This document shows, one piece after another, positions 12,550 through 25,108 of a stretch of 64,000 bases of DNA. Numbering within the stretch: the stretch's first letter is position 1; every line of letters starts with the position of its first letter. The translations under genes and the position numbers were made by a program. A model generated the notes under the pieces. It was given only the letters and a program-made list of their open reading frames with translations, was not told the DNA's origin and searched no databases. The DNA comes from Madurella fahalii (Eukaryota > Ascomycota > Sordariomycetes > Sordariales), in contig CM056874.1 in assembly GCA_029876055.1 (NCBI GenBank), positions 6,820,001 to 6,884,000 of the forward strand, written 5' to 3'.

Positions 12550-14610
12550 ATGGCCGATGCAGCCGGCGCGGCGACGGTTGAGAAAGATGCCAACCGCCCA
12601 AGCTCGAGCTCTACCGGGAGTGCCGGTCACAACGAGGTGACGGGACATCAGCAACTCGAACCGTCGACATCAACCCGCGACAAAAATGACGGTGACGATC
12701 CGGAAGAAGCCGCCCCTACTAGCGCAGGCGCAGGCGCTGGCGCTGGCGTTGGCGCTGGCGAGCCGGACAGCGCCCCCGCCCCGCCGGCGCCGCTGCCGCC
12801 GCCGGAGGCGACCCGCACGACAGCACAAACGGCTCTCATCGTCGCGGCGCTCGGCAGCGCGCTGTTCCTCGCCGCGCTAGACGTCACCATCGTCACGGTG
12901 GCCATCCCGACCATCGCGCAGGAATTCCAGAGCACGGCCGGCTACACGTGGATCGGGTCGGCCTACATGCTGGCGTCGGCCGCGGCGGCGCCCATGTGGG
13001 GCAAGATCTCGGACATCTGGGGCCGCAAGCCCATCATGCTGATCGCGGTCGGCGTGTTCTGGATCGGCTCGCTCCTGAGCGCCGTCAGCCGGGACATGGG
13101 CATGCTCATCGCCGCCCGCGCCATCCAGGGCGTCGGCGGCGGGGGGATCGTGATCTTGGTCAATGTCTGCATCAGTGATTTGTTCTCGATGCGGCGCAGA
13201 GGTGGGTGCTCCAATTATTTTCGTTTTCTCTTTTTTGGTTTTTTTCCCCTTCTGGGAGACTTATGGGGAGGGATTGGGCGGGTGCGTGGCTGATGATGTG
13301 CATTAGGCGTCTTCTTCGGTGTTATGGGAATGGTCTGGGCGGTCGCCTCTGCCATTGGGCCCGTCCTTGGCGGCGTCTTCACGAGCAACGTGACGTGGAG
13401 ATGGTGCTTCTACATCAACCTGCCCATTTCCGGACTCGGCATGGCTGTCCTGGCCTTTGTGCTCAAATTGCACAACCCGCGAACGCCAATGCGCCAAGGG
13501 CTGGCTGCGGTGGACTGGCTCGGGTCCCTGACCATTGTGGGCGCCACGTTGATGATCATGTTCGGTCTCGAATTCGGCGGCGTGACATACCCTTGGGGCT
13601 CACCGACAGTCATATGCCTTCTGGTCTTCGGCGTGGTAACGGCGGCCCTTTTCGTTCTTGTCGAGTGGAAGCTGGCCGAGTTCCCGCTCGTGCCGATGCA
13701 TCTTTTCAGGAGGCGCTCGAGCGTTGCCTCTCTTGGAGTCGCCGCATTCCACGGCCTCGTCTTCATCTCGGGCAGCTACTACCTCCCCCTCTACTTCCAA
13801 GCAGTCCTCGGCGCGACGCCTTTAATGTCCGGCGTGTATGTCCTTCCGCTCGTCATGTCCCTCTCGCTGGTATCGGCAGCAACGGGCATCTTCATCAGGA
13901 AGACGGGGAAGTACCTACCCTGCATCATCTTCGGCATGGTTGTCATGACGCTCGGTTTCGGCCTCTTTATCGATCTTGAAGTACGTCCAGACTGGGCCAA
14001 GATCGTCCTCTACCAGATCGTTGCCGGCGTCGGGGTCGGGCCCAACTTTCAGTCTCCCCTCATTGCGCTTCAGTCGACGGTCGAGCCTCGCGATATGGCG
14101 TCGGCTACCGGCACCTTCGGATTCGTGCGGCAGCTGTGCACTTCCATCTCGATCGTGATCGGCGGCGTCGTGTTCCAGAACGCCATGCAACAGCAGTACC
14201 CGAGCCTCGTCCGCGAGATCGGGCCTGTCGCTGCGAATCTGTTCTCTGGCGGCAATGCCGCGTCCAGCGTAGGCCTTATCGAGCAGCTACCGGATCGGGA
14301 ACGCCAAATCGCACGAGGGGCGTACGCGCAGAGCTTGCGTATCATGTACACCATGTACGTCGCGCTTTCGGCAGCGGGATTACTAGTCTCTTTGCTCGTC
14401 GGCTCCCGCAAGCTGAGCAAAGACCACGAGGAGCACAAGACGGGACTAGACCATATGAGGTTGGCGAAGCAGAATCGTTTGGCCGAGGCGGCCAATGGCG
14501 CGGCAATCGACGAAGAAAAGGGGGCATCTTCTGAGGGGTCGGAAAAGGAGAAGGCGGAGAAGAAGTCGTGGTTCCTGAGACGACCGCAGGGCGAGCCGGA
14601 GGGCGTCTAG
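12550..14610 (+). CDS. MFS drug:H+ antiporter, 14-TM (DHA2) type
   Basis: Exons 12550-13201 and 13307-14610 (intron 105 nt) give 651 aa. The N-terminal ~90 residues are a disordered cytosolic tail with a Gly/Ala run (AGAGAGAGVGAG) and Pro stretches. The first TM carries LDVTIVTVAIPTI (DHA motif D1), followed by WIGSAYMLASAAAAPMWG and motif A, GKISDIWGRKPIMLI. After the splice come AIGPVLGGVFTSNVTWRW and FYINLPISG, typical of 14-TM exporters. The tail is Lys/Glu-rich. Substrate cannot be read from sequence. Such pumps export toxins, azoles or metabolites at the plasma membrane. No metabolite-synthesis gene lies next to it, so a housekeeping or resistance role is as likely as a cluster role. 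Confidence 0.9.
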
Positions 14611-15584
14611 AGGCGCGCGGGCCGGACTAAGAGCCGAAGGGAACCTACATAGTAATACACCTACGGATACTCCATATTAGTTGGATGCCCAACGCCTTGT
14701 GGTTCCCTTAGGAGGACTGCTTGGTAAGTAGAGACCACTTGTGGTACCAAGAAGGGGCAAACGAAGCGGCTCGCGCTAGATATTCAGGCAAAAAAGCGGC
14801 AGCGCGGAAAGCCCGCTACTGCCATGCAACGCCAGGGAGTATTCCGGGAGCACTCGTTGTTTCTCGAAACCGGGTCTATGGAACCTACTGGCGCGTCTTG
14901 GCTGATAGATTTTGGAAAGTCCAGTGCTCCCCCCCCCCCCCCAGGTCGAGAACAGTTGACGGCTGGACGCAGTGTTGGTGTGGGCGGAGCCGGGGCTTCG
15001 GGAACGACGCCGCCTGTGGCCAAAAGGCATCGTCTGGTCGAGGTCAACGCAGAACGCCTTGGTCGCTGTCGTCTGAGAGCGAAGATCGGAAGCACTGGCC
15101 GGACAGCTCTGCAGTGAAGTGGTTAGGGCATCTTGCAACGATGGGGGACTGTACTGATGCTTTTGCCAAGCACCTTCTGGGCTCTTTTCTCAACAACATC
15201 CCCAACTCTTGATTTAGCTTCTCGGCATGCAGCGCTTGATCTATTTCGGAGATTTCTCCGCAGTGGATCCAGCACCGAAGCGGAATCTTTCACCCCAGCG
15301 CCGGGATTCTGCTCCCTAGGAGTTCTATAGACTCTTGGCCGGTGAGGATGCCCAGAGAGCAATGGCCCCGACATACATCGTCTCCACGGTTCATCCGGAA
15401 CTTGACCGTCCGCTAAGCTAACACATGCGACGATGCAACGGCTCATTGGGGGAGTAGTGGAAAGGGCTGTACTAGTGTATATAAGAGCCGTGGGCGCCAC
15501 GTTGTTGAAGTGTGGCCCCCTTGTATACCCGTGGGCGAACCGTGATTAGCAGTCCCAGACACGTTCTTCGAGGCCAGCTCCGAC
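14611..15584. other. Intergenic region with 14-nt poly-C run and acetyl xylan esterase promoter
   Basis: No gene is supported. An uninterrupted run of C lies at about 14929-14942. The right end is the promoter of the esterase gene. Confidence 0.5.
15478..15485 (+). promoter_or_regulatory. TATA box of the acetyl xylan esterase gene
   Basis: TATATAAG lies 100 bp upstream of the esterase ATG. This is the right distance for a strongly inducible fungal CAZyme promoter. It is a sequence match only. Confidence 0.6.
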
Positions 15585-16753
15585 ATGAGGCTCTCAACAA
15601 TCGTCACGGGGCTACTAGTCCTGGTCCCTTTCTCCCAGGCAGCCGAGATTGCCAAGCGGGCCACCTTAAGCCAGGTGACAAACTTCGGGTCCAACCCCTC
15701 GGGCGCCAGGATGTACATCTACATCCCGGACAGGCTGGCCGCAAATCCGGCCATCCTCACTGCCGTTCACTACTGCGGCGGCACGGCCAATGCCTTCTAT
15801 ACTGGCAGCCCGTATGCCAGGCTCGCCGACCAGCACGGCTTTATCGTCATCTATCCTGAGTCGCCCAACTCTGGTGGCTGCTGGGATGTCTCGTCGAGGG
15901 CGACACTCACTCGTGACGGCGGTGCCAACAGCAACAGCATTGCCAACATGGTGACCTATACCATCTCGCAGTACAATGCCGACCGCACCCGCGTCTTCCT
16001 GGTTGGCATGAGCTCAGGCGCCATGATGACCAACGTCCTCGCTGCCACCTATCCCGACCTCTTCAAGGCCGCCGCCGCATATGCGGGCGTCCCTGCCGGC
16101 TGCTTCTACACCGGCACTGTTGCTGGCTGGAATTCGACATGCTCCCAGGGCCAGTCCATCACCACACAGGAGCACTGGGCCCAGACCGCTCTGGACATGT
16201 ATCCCGGGTACACAGGCCCCCGCCCGAAGATGTTGATCTACCATGGCTCGGGCGACACCACAATCTACCCACGGGTGTGTAGAGGCCTCTGATGGCAAGT
16301 AACGTATTGTGCACCGCAACGCTAACACACTATCTTCAGAACTTCAATGAGACTCTGAAGCAGTGGGCTGGTGTCTTTGGTTACACCTACGGTTCACCCC
16401 AGCAGACTCTCCCGAACAACCCGTCGTCCCAATACACAAAGTACGTCTATGGCGAGAACCTGGTGGGTGTGTACGGCACCGGTGTTTCCCACAATATCCC
16501 CATCAACGGAGCCCACGATCTCGAATGGTTCGGCATTACCGGTTCGGGCGTTCCGAGCACCACCAGTGCCGTTGTTCCTGACCCGACAAGTGCTGTGCCG
16601 TCAAGCTCGAGCGCTGCGCCCACTCCTGATCCTACGGGTTGCACCACTCCTCGCTGGGGACAGTGCGGCGGCGCTGGGTTCTCGGGATGTACAACGTGCG
16701 CCAGCCCATATAGGTGCGTTTTCTCCAACAACTGGTACTCACAGTGTCTGTGA
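15585..16753 (+). CDS. Secreted acetyl xylan esterase, CE1-like, with C-terminal CBM1
   Basis: Exons 15585-16274 and 16340-16753 (65-nt phase-0 intron, gtgtgt...ttcag) give 367 aa. It removes acetyl groups from xylan outside the cell. A signal peptide covers about residues 1-20 (MRLSTIVTGLLVLVPFSQAA). The alpha/beta-hydrolase body has VHYCGG, the nucleophile elbow GMSSG (Ser143) and the IYHGSGDTT region for the catalytic Asp. An INGAHDLEWFG stretch near the end supplies the His. A Ser/Thr/Pro linker (TSAVPSSSSAAPTPDPT) leads to a complete fungal CBM1 (about 335-367) with WGQCGG, four Cys and the aromatic binding residues W, Y and W. It converges on the GH3 beta-xylosidase, so both probably act in xylan breakdown. 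Feruloyl esterase is a less likely alternative. Confidence 0.92.
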
Positions 16754-16965
16754 AAGATCTACCAAAGGTGTAGAGACGAGGGTAAGTTGTTTTGGGGTGT
16801 GAGTAGGTAGATTGTACATATCCGTCATAATTGAGCTTGTACATATACAACCCAATCTCCTCCGGCACCCAATGCTACCCCTGTTTTGTTTTGATAGCCC
16901 CTCGTAAAGAGATCTGCCCTAGACTACAGGAACCGTACCATCCCTGATAAAACCCACTATCTCCT

Positions 16966-19526
16966 TCACAACTCCCCAGCCTCGGCCTTCGGCTGCGGGA
17001 ACCTCTCTAGCACCACTTCCTCGCCACCGATCTCGAACCCAACCTCACTTACCCCGGGCACATCCAACACCAAGTTATACCGCCCGGGATACAACACACG
17101 GTCCCCGCGCTCATCCACCCGCGCCAGCGCGCCGAGCGTGACGTTCACCCACGCCGCGACCGTCTCGCTGGGCTTGATGGCCCTCAGACGCTGGTACCCG
17201 ACCAACGTCTTGGCGGGGTGCGGCGGGGGGCCGAACTCGCCGGCCGCGAAGACGAGCGCGACGTAGTCGGACGTGACGTTGCCGGCGTTGGTCGCCCAGA
17301 CGGAGACCTGCGCGGGGAACGGGCAGAGATCGGGGTGCGGGACCGTGGCGTTGTCGCAGGCGGCGAGCAGCGACGCGGTGGTGAAGTTGAGCGCGGGGAA
17401 CACGCCGAACTGCGCGTCGAAGGCCGTGTAGTGCAGCCCGTGCCCGAACGGGAGCACCGGCGTGCTGTACCACCGGTACGTCCTGCCGGGGCGCGGGGTG
17501 CTGGCGTTGGCGTTGGCGTCGGTCGTGCCACCGCTGCCGGGCCGGAGGGCCATCTCCGTCAACGGAATCGCTGACGTGTAGTTGGCTGGGTACTGGGTCA
17601 CCGGTAGCCGGCCCGCTGGGGCGGTTCGGCCCGAGATGGCGTCCAGCACGGCGGTGCCTCCCGACTGGCCTGGGTAGCCCGCCCAGAGAATGGCGGAAAT
17701 GTTGGCGTTGGAGAGGAGGGGCGTGTCGTCAACCTGGTCGCCCAGCTGGGTGATGACCAGGGGCTTGCCGAGCAGGGCGAGGGACTGAATCAAGGTCAGC
17801 TGGGCCTCTGGCCAGGCGATCGAGTCACGGTCCCTGTCTTCGGCTGCCATGCTAAGGTCGGTGCCGCCAAAGTAGAGGATGACGTCGGATTTGGAGGCGG
17901 CTGACAAGGCACCCGAGGTCCAGGTATCTTGGGTGGTGTTCGGGGGCGCTACGGGTCCCGGCGCGTAGTGGTAGGTGAGGTTAAGCCGGCTGGATGCTTG
18001 GACGGGGCCATGAAGGTACGGAGGGATGCCGCTGTAGCCACCAAGCATCTGTCTGGTAGCGTTGGCCCAATGACCGATCAGTGCTACCGTTTTGTTTTGG
18101 AGATTCAGAGGCAGAGTGCCGTCGTTCTTGAGAAGAACGAGGCCGTCGGCGGCGGACTGAAGCGCCAAGGCCTGAGCTTCAGGGGTGTTTACTTCGGACC
18201 ATCCGATCGAACGGTAAGGGCTGGCGCTGGCCGGGTCGAAGTACCCAGCTCGGATGAGCCCCTCATACAACCTCTTTAGCGCGCGATCAACGACCTCTTC
18301 GCTGAGTAAGGATTGGTTGTAGGCCCCGACGACGTCCGTAAAGGGTGGAAACCCTGGCACTTCGCACACTGTATCCGTTCCGGCATTGTAGGCGTCCGCA
18401 GCTGCCTGAGCGGGAGTCTCGCTGTAATTGTGTAATCCGGGCAGAAAGTCCTGGCTGCGTCAGCCCGGGGAAGAAGATAGAAAGAAACGATAGAAGCGAG
18501 AAAAGACAAACCTGGACGGCGTTGCAATCACTGGTTATGTAGTTGTTGTGCTCTGTCCAACCCCAGTGCTCTCGCAGGATGTCGTCCATCAAATACGTAT
18601 TGGCGCATGCGGGGGTGCCGTTGAGCGCGTTGTATGAGCACATGAAAGAGCCGACCTTAGAGTCTCGAGCACATTGCTGAAACGGCGGGAGATAATACTC
18701 CGACAAGTCTTGCAGCGAGACGATGGCGTTGAACCTGTACCTTACAATACCCTGCCACCTCTCCAAGTCATACGCTGCATAATGTTTGCAGGTAGCAATC
18801 ACCTTTCGGATGGCTTCCTTCCCTTCAAGACCTTCAAGCATGGCCTTGACATAACCCTTGATGCGCAGCGGGTCTTCACCGGGCGTCTACAGCGCGTACA
18901 GCCCAGTCAGCAAGCTACCACAGTAGTGCTCGAGGGAATTGGGCTTGGCGGGAACCCAGACCTCATGGCCCCTCCCCCACCTCGGGTCCTTGAAGGGGTT
19001 GATGTTGGGTGTCCAGTAGTCGAGGCCGGCGAGCCCTGCGTTGATGAAGGCGCGAGCCTCGGTGCTGATGACGTCCGCAATCTTGTATATCAGATCATCG
19101 TCAAAGGCCGCAGCCATGGTGATAGTGTTTGCAAATGATGTCGCAGAAGAGAAGGGACCTCCGGTTCGGTTGAAGGCTACTCCCGGGGACGCAGCAACAC
19201 CGTGCAGGGCTTCATTCCACCATGCGTAGGGCGGAAGTCCAAGCCGTTCGGCGCCAAGGCTCATACTGCTCGCTATGTCAGCGTGGTTTTGGGCCGGCCG
19301 AAACCTGGGATCGAGAAATCACGTACTCGACGAGATTCGACAACTTCTCAGTGACATTCATGGCCTGGACCAGGGCGGCCGCGCGGTCTGGCGGCGAGGC
19401 TTTCGTATCGCATACTATATTATTCGCAAGTGGTCCGTCGACGCAATCAGGGTACTGGAATCCTAGGGCGCCATGGACAACAAAGACGCTTCCCAGCGCA
19501 CGGCTCCATAGCGATGATGGCTTCAT
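16966..19526 (-). CDS. Secreted GH3 beta-xylosidase
   Basis: Four exons (complement 19327-19526, 18962-19265, 18512-18886, 16966-18450) give 787 aa, the size of fungal XlnD/BXL1. It cleaves xylose from xylo-oligosaccharides. Signal peptide at about 1-22, then FQYPDCVDGPL and the family core RLGLPPYAWWNEALHGVA. The splice HE|TPGEDPLRIKGY restores the catalytic-domain motif CKHYAAYDLERWQG. TSDCNAVQ contains the nucleophile Asp288. The second GH3 domain (about 360-600) and the fibronectin-III-like C-terminus (LPFGHGLHYTAFDAQFG onward) are complete. The second intron uses a non-consensus GTCTGG donor. Many N-glycosylation sequons are present. Together with the convergent CBM1 esterase it forms a two-gene xylan unit. 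Confidence 0.93.
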
Positions 19527-21918
19527 GTTTGCTGGTCGAGCAACACCTGCGGATCAGGTCTAGGAGGCTTCAACAGTTGTGGTTAGACGGTTTAAATAAG
19601 GCTACTCGTCACATTTGCGTCCCTCGGTTAGACGATGCTGTGAAAAAGCATTGTGCGTGGCCCGCCTCCTCATCGGCTCAGAGGCCTCTCCAAGACGACA
19701 ATATAACGGCCGTGTCTCATTCGAGCGGTAGTTGAGCGGGTGCGGAGAACTTGGAGACGTTGCAGCCGAGAACCCCTGGCAGGGAAGAAGAAGAGTGCGC
19801 AGAGCATCTAAGTACGGGATAAATTATCGCCATGGCCCGTGTCGCCGCCGGGTATGCACATTGTCCCATTAATTCAACCGGTGGCTGCGAACCCTGTCGT
19901 GAACGGGAGCCTCTGCTATAAAGCGACTCCAAGGTTTGTGGCCACGGTCGTATATCTACATGTGATGCATATGATCCACTGAGAACTGATGCTGTATCAG
20001 AGCGAAAAGAGAGTCCAACCTCAGTCACTGAGTAGCCATCAACTGGAAAATCTTCGGCTCTGTGGATTAACGTGCAACTCGAGTTCGGCCGCGCTTGGTT
20101 CCGCCGATTTTTGTGGATGACGTGAATTCTGATAACCACTATGGATCGGGCTTCGGAAGGGTTGACTTTGGGCTTTCTCTGACGCAAGATGAAAGCGACC
20201 GGCGATGAGTATCGCAAACCCAGCCATGCTCCCGCGGACAGGCCTGCCAGGTTTAATATAAGTGACATTGCGTAGCAGTTTTATTCAAAGTGGGAGACCT
20301 ACCACCTATTTGCTTTTAGTCAGATTCTAAAGGAACCGGGGGCAGGTTTCACAAGAGATAGACACAGGAAACGGCGGCATGGGCTCGATCAGCGAGAGTA
20401 ACGAACAGAAGCACGGCGGCGGCCGCCGCTAACGCAGGAGTTGCGGTCATAGTAGAGAGGACGAAGGGCTCAAGATGGCCTTTGAACAACCGCAGCAATT
20501 ATCTGGGAAGCATACAAGGTACTCAATGTCATCCGCTACGAGCTTGGAGAGAGCTCTCTGAGAGGTAAAAAGGGCTGTCATGTCATTAGCCAGCTAACGG
20601 TCGGGATCCCGGCGCAAACTTAACCTACAATAATTAACCATCGGGCCAGGGTTCATAGAAGCACACCTAGAGACGGTAAAGATAATCGGAACGCGTAGCG
20701 GCTGTCATGCGTTTGCTAATCGCCGACCAGCGAAGTTGGGGTGCCGCGGACCCTTCATGGACAGCGATACGCGAAATCCGAATTGACCCACAAATGAAGG
20801 CGCGGAATGTCCAAAAATTCTAGAGACCTGCCGCGTTGCGACTAACTGTGTCGGGTGATGGGGTGAGACGTCCTAAATGCGTGCCCAGAGATGAGGTCAT
20901 CATGTCCCACGCATTTTGCGTCACACCGGCCAGAATGTCTCACAATTGCCATGGTGCGATACGTAGGTACCTATGTCGGCCTGTGTCGATGGAAATTCTG
21001 GAAATTCAATAACGTACCTGCATTCTCTGGCTGCAAGATTCTCATAATTCTGCAAACCATACCCGCATCCGTGCCTGCACCATCAACACCCCCTCCCCCC
21101 TTGGGGTCGGCCCTCTCCAGGTTTACTGCGGTGCCAGGCCAACTTTTGTTGCTCCTATCGCCCAATGCTTGTTGGACCCGCAGTTTCCAACATCATCATG
21201 GGCGGAATCGTCTTCCAAATCTCCCCAGCTCTCTTTTCTCTTTTTACCATTTCTCATCGCTCCGGGGCCGGACAAGCCGCCCGTTTAATTAGGCCAACCT
21301 CGAGTCGTAGTCCAGTAAGTCAATCATAATGGCGCGCTGGAAGACTTAAACATACGGCTTTGTCGCATGAGTACTTAGCGCTAGCCGGCTAGCCGGCTCA
21401 TGAGAGCACTCGGGCGCTTCATCCCAGAACGGCAGTAATTTCTGTCACCAAATGACATGAATTAGATGAACATAGGGATGCTGACGGGCCGCAGAACGTA
21501 ACAGGTTGGAACTGTACTAACCTTCGCCGCAAGCCATCACCGTAGGTGGGTAACAGCCGATCATGTGAATGAACTAATTAATGCCTTGCTCATTCCCATA
21601 GACCCTAATCACCACTCAGAAGACCGCCCGACGCCCGCCCAAAGCAACGGGGAAGGGGGTATCGCCAATGCGAAACCCCCTTCGCACGTCCATGGCCGAT
21701 GACGCCGTTCATTAGGAGGATAATTAGACAATTCTCAACAATCAATCTCCAGACCCTAGGCGACGATAGCCGCCAACCCAGGGGGCCCAGGGGCGCAACA
21801 GCCATTCTTTTTCTCCCCCCCCCCGGCGGAGGGGCGCAAAGCCCCGAATCCGTCCCGTCCAAATCATGTTCATAATTCATCACATCATACATCTCTCATA
21901 ACACAATATGAGCAACCA
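19527..21918. other. 2.4-kb intergenic region upstream of the beta-xylosidase
   Basis: No supported gene. The xylosidase promoter lies at 19527 onward, with a TATTTAAA-like string on the minus strand near 19594. A 183-codon minus frame (19717-20268) has no domain and was not accepted. A perfect 16-bp palindrome (AGCCGGCTAGCCGGCT) sits at 21383-21398 and a run of C at about 21815-21824. Confidence 0.45.
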
Positions 21919-23292
21919 TCAATCGCGACCGTCCTGAACCCCCTGGGCCGTCAACCCCGTCGGCATCAACGAAACCGACGCCCTCAGCCCGGCAGAAGCC
22001 TGCCTAGCCGCCTGCGATAGGTACGCCTGAATGAACGGGCAATCGCAGTCGGCGTGTCTCAGCAGCTCGTTCTTGAGCTGAAATACCTCGTCGCGCAGCC
22101 GGCCGGCGCAGGCGAGCAGCGACCGGTGCCGCTCGCTGGCCTCGCGCTCTTCGGCCTCGAGCTGCGCAAACGCCGCTTGCGTCTTGGCGCGGTACCGACT
22201 GGCGGCGGCGCGGTTGCGGTCACGGTTGCGCTCGGACTTGTTGTTTTTGTTGTTGGTGTTGTTGTTGTTAGTGTTGCTAGTGCTGCCAGCGCTCCCTCGC
22301 CTAGCGTGAGTTGTTGTTAATGTGGTCGCTGCTGTTGTTTTTTTGGGAAGCGCGTCGTGGGGATCAGGGGCGGCATCGTCCATGATGGAAAGCAGGAACG
22401 GGTCCGCATCCGCCACCGTCGTGACGTCGGAGGAGTTTGTCGTGTCTGCGGTCGATTCTCGTCTCGGTGTGGGAGAACGGGCGTGCATCATCGAGTCAAC
22501 ATCTCGTGTTTGGTTTGGTGGGCGACCCCTTTTTCTCTTCGCCGGTATGCCCACGTCTGCCGCGTCGCCGTGTGGCAGCTCTCTCCGTTCTCTATTATAC
22601 TCCAAGTCATATTCACCCACGGATCTGTCCTGACACTGCTGCGGTCGGATTGCGTCGTCAGCTGGACGAGGAGTCACCGAGAGCGCTCTTAATTTTGGTT
22701 CGAGTTCGAGAGGGGCAAGAGGGTAGCTGGAGATGCTCTCCGAATGAAGCATTGACCCGCCAACGATAGGCTGTTCAGTGATGCCCGCGGCAAGTGCGGC
22801 GGGAGGCCATGATATTGAACTGAGCCCAGACAATCCAGTTTCGAAGTCGTCTATCACGGTGCTCGCGTATCCAGAGCTCGGCAGCTGGAGCCACTCGGTC
22901 AAGGATTGGAAGGACTGCTCCCCAGCGAAGTCAGAATGTGTTGGAACCATTCGACGCGGGTGGCCTGAACCCGTGGCCGAGATCTGTTCCTGCCAATCCA
23001 TGGACGCTGCGGTTTGATCAAAGGACAGCAGGGACTCTTGAGTACCATTAGCTCCCCAGCTTGGGAGGGGTGCCGTGGCATCATGCGGGCGGAGGCGGTG
23101 GGCATCTAACATAGAAGCAAAGCTGTCGACGTCGATGCGAGCCCCTTGCCGTTCAAACGTGGACGTGCTACAGCCGGTCGCGCGGCTGCCCATCTCCCCC
23201 GGTGCCCGAATGCGTTTGCGATGATCGAATGGGCCTCCCCTGGTCAAGACGTCAACTTGGACGCTCGCGTGCCATCGCCCGGTTATCGCCAT
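21919..23292 (-). CDS. bZIP transcription factor, ATF/CREB type
   Basis: A single open frame of 457 aa with ATG at 23292; an internal Met at residue 34 could be the true start. The basic region RNRDRNRAAASRYRAKTQ (about 354-371) carries the N-x-A-A-x-S-R signature, followed by a leucine-zipper stretch to about 412 and the ATF-type tail LLRHADCDCPFIQAYL. Upstream there is an AT-hook-like KRKRGRPPN (252-260), an Asn-rich linker encoded by AAC/AAT repeats (about 330-352), and Ser/Thr/Pro-rich segments. It acts in the nucleus as a dimer on CRE-like sites. Fungal relatives regulate stress, sporulation and secondary metabolism. Which regulon it serves here cannot be told. Confidence 0.9.
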   Translation of the reverse strand: MAITGRWHASVQVDVLTRGGPFDHRKRIRAPGEMGSRATGCSTSTFERQGARIDVDSFASMLDAHRLRPHDATAPLPSWGANGTQESLLSFDQTAASMDWQEQISATGSGHPRRMVPTHSDFAGEQSFQSLTEWLQLPSSGYASTVIDDFETGLSGLSSISWPPAALAAGITEQPIVGGSMLHSESISSYPLAPLELEPKLRALSVTPRPADDAIRPQQCQDRSVGEYDLEYNRERRELPHGDAADVGIPAKRKRGRPPNQTRDVDSMMHARSPTPRRESTADTTNSSDVTTVADADPFLLSIMDDAAPDPHDALPKKTTAATTLTTTHARRGSAGSTSNTNNNNTNNKNNKSERNRDRNRAAASRYRAKTQAAFAQLEAEEREASERHRSLLACAGRLRDEVFQLKNELLRHADCDCPFIQAYLSQAARQASAGLRASVSLMPTGLTAQGVQDGRD

Positions 23293-25108
23293 GCTGGGTG
23301 TGCCAAGCTCTAAGGAAAACTCAGAAAAAACAACGGACCAGTCACATCCCTTACGGAGATAACGTACCGGGACAATTGCACCGGGTGCGTGGGAGAAGAA
23401 AAGGTCGGAAAAGGCGGGCCGCTGCGGATGTCTTATTGCATCGAGGAGCTATCCGTCCGCAGGTGAATCTACCTCGGGTACTCCGCTGGGTTCCGAGGGA
23501 CGGTGTCAACGGACAAAGGGACACCGGGACAACCATTCAACAGCGGAACCGCAGTGGGCCAGTCATGAAATATTGGGAACATATTATTCCTGACTACTTG
23601 CGACAAGAGGGCTAGGCCCGTGGGAAAATGTTTTTGTCATGGAATGGCGGAAGCTGACAGCACCTGGTGCCGGGGTCCAAGTCGCAGCCGGTCAGGCATT
23701 CAAACGCCCAGAGGGGCGAAGTGCGCGTACAAAAAAGCAAGTCACTCAGCGGAACGGGCCTGTCTCGGTCTGCGGTTGATTGGCGAATTGAACCCATTAT
23801 CATCTAATTGGGGGCTCATTGAGGTTGCTGTCTCCACTATCATTTTTATCGACATCTTCCCCGCCTGGCCACGCTTTCAACGGGGTTTCAGCAGGACTCC
23901 TCAGGGCAACGCTATTGCCGATGCCGCTAATCATAGCGTGATTCCGCTGCATATGATCTGACGTCTTCTCCGGTGCAGAGACGGCCGGCTGAAGCTAAGA
24001 TCGCCTTCCAATATCAAGATTCGCGACACAAGCTGCATCATCAGGCACCGGTACCGAGCCTGGAGATGCGCCCGTGATAGAAAGGCAATACATGCTCGAC
24101 ATCCGTCGAACCGCCCCGTTTGTCTACCTTACAGAACGCATCGGCGAGAGACGCTTGCCCAGTTCAAGTAACGGCATAGTAAGAGCACGACCACAGTGAT
24201 ATAGGAGAAGTTACCACCCAGAAATTACAGAACAGTGATACAGGTTTTCCTCAAGTAGGGTAGCGTTTCCCAACTTGCTCAAAGCCCACTACCCACAAGC
24301 CAACTAACGAAGGGCTTGGGCAACCGCTAGGTGGGCAAGAGATGAGCCAGGTGATAATCAACCGTCTCTTCAGCTGTATGACGTCATCGCACAGGAAAGG
24401 TCAACCAGATTCATGACTTGGGAGAAAGTGGGGTATCTAAAGGTCCTAAGGAAAACGGTAGGCGAAACTGTACTTAGTGCACCTGCCTAAGTAAGACTAG
24501 TAGCAGCTCTGGGCGGCGGAACCACTGGAGTAGAGCATTCAGTCACCGTTCCTTTCAATTCGGCGGCCCCGAAACCGGGCATTCACCATTGACTCCAAAC
24601 TGTGCGTGAGGTTCTCTCAGCAGAGGGACCCTGCTCGATTTATCGCGTAATATTCCGATGCAGGACAGTAACACGGATCGGATCTCGCTAAAGGAAAGAA
24701 AAAAAAAAAAAAAAAAGGAAAACGGAAATAAACAAGGACGAGACGACTGGGAGACTTGTACAGAAGTACTGTACTGCAAGCCACATGCACAGCTAACCAA
24801 CCCGAGTGGGACATAATACTATAAAGGGAACGAAATGCATGCCCTTCGGGGATGTGTGCCTGGGTTTCTGGGGAACACATCTACCACAAACGCCCAGACC
24901 GCTGGAGGTCTTTGGCATGCCAGCATCGCGCCAAAAATAAAGTACACGGGCTTGCCTGCCAAGCCAATCAGTGGTTATTGATTTGCATCCAGAACTCCAG
25001 ATAATTAAACCAACGGGGTCGCTATTTCAGACGGTGACCAGGAGGCCTTGATCATCTCGTTCTCAACGCCATTAAGAATCATCGTGTCGAGCAAATTAGC
25101 TCACACAT
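23293..25108. other. 1.8-kb intergenic region
   Basis: No supported gene. It contains the bZIP promoter, a poly-A/poly-T tract at about 24700-24716, and the 3' region of the oxidoreductase. Open frames present are short and domain-free. Confidence 0.45.

Noticed and set aside
19717..20268. 183-codon minus-strand ORF upstream of the beta-xylosidase
   Set aside because: No recognisable domain, composition unlike neighbouring exons, no splice partners.
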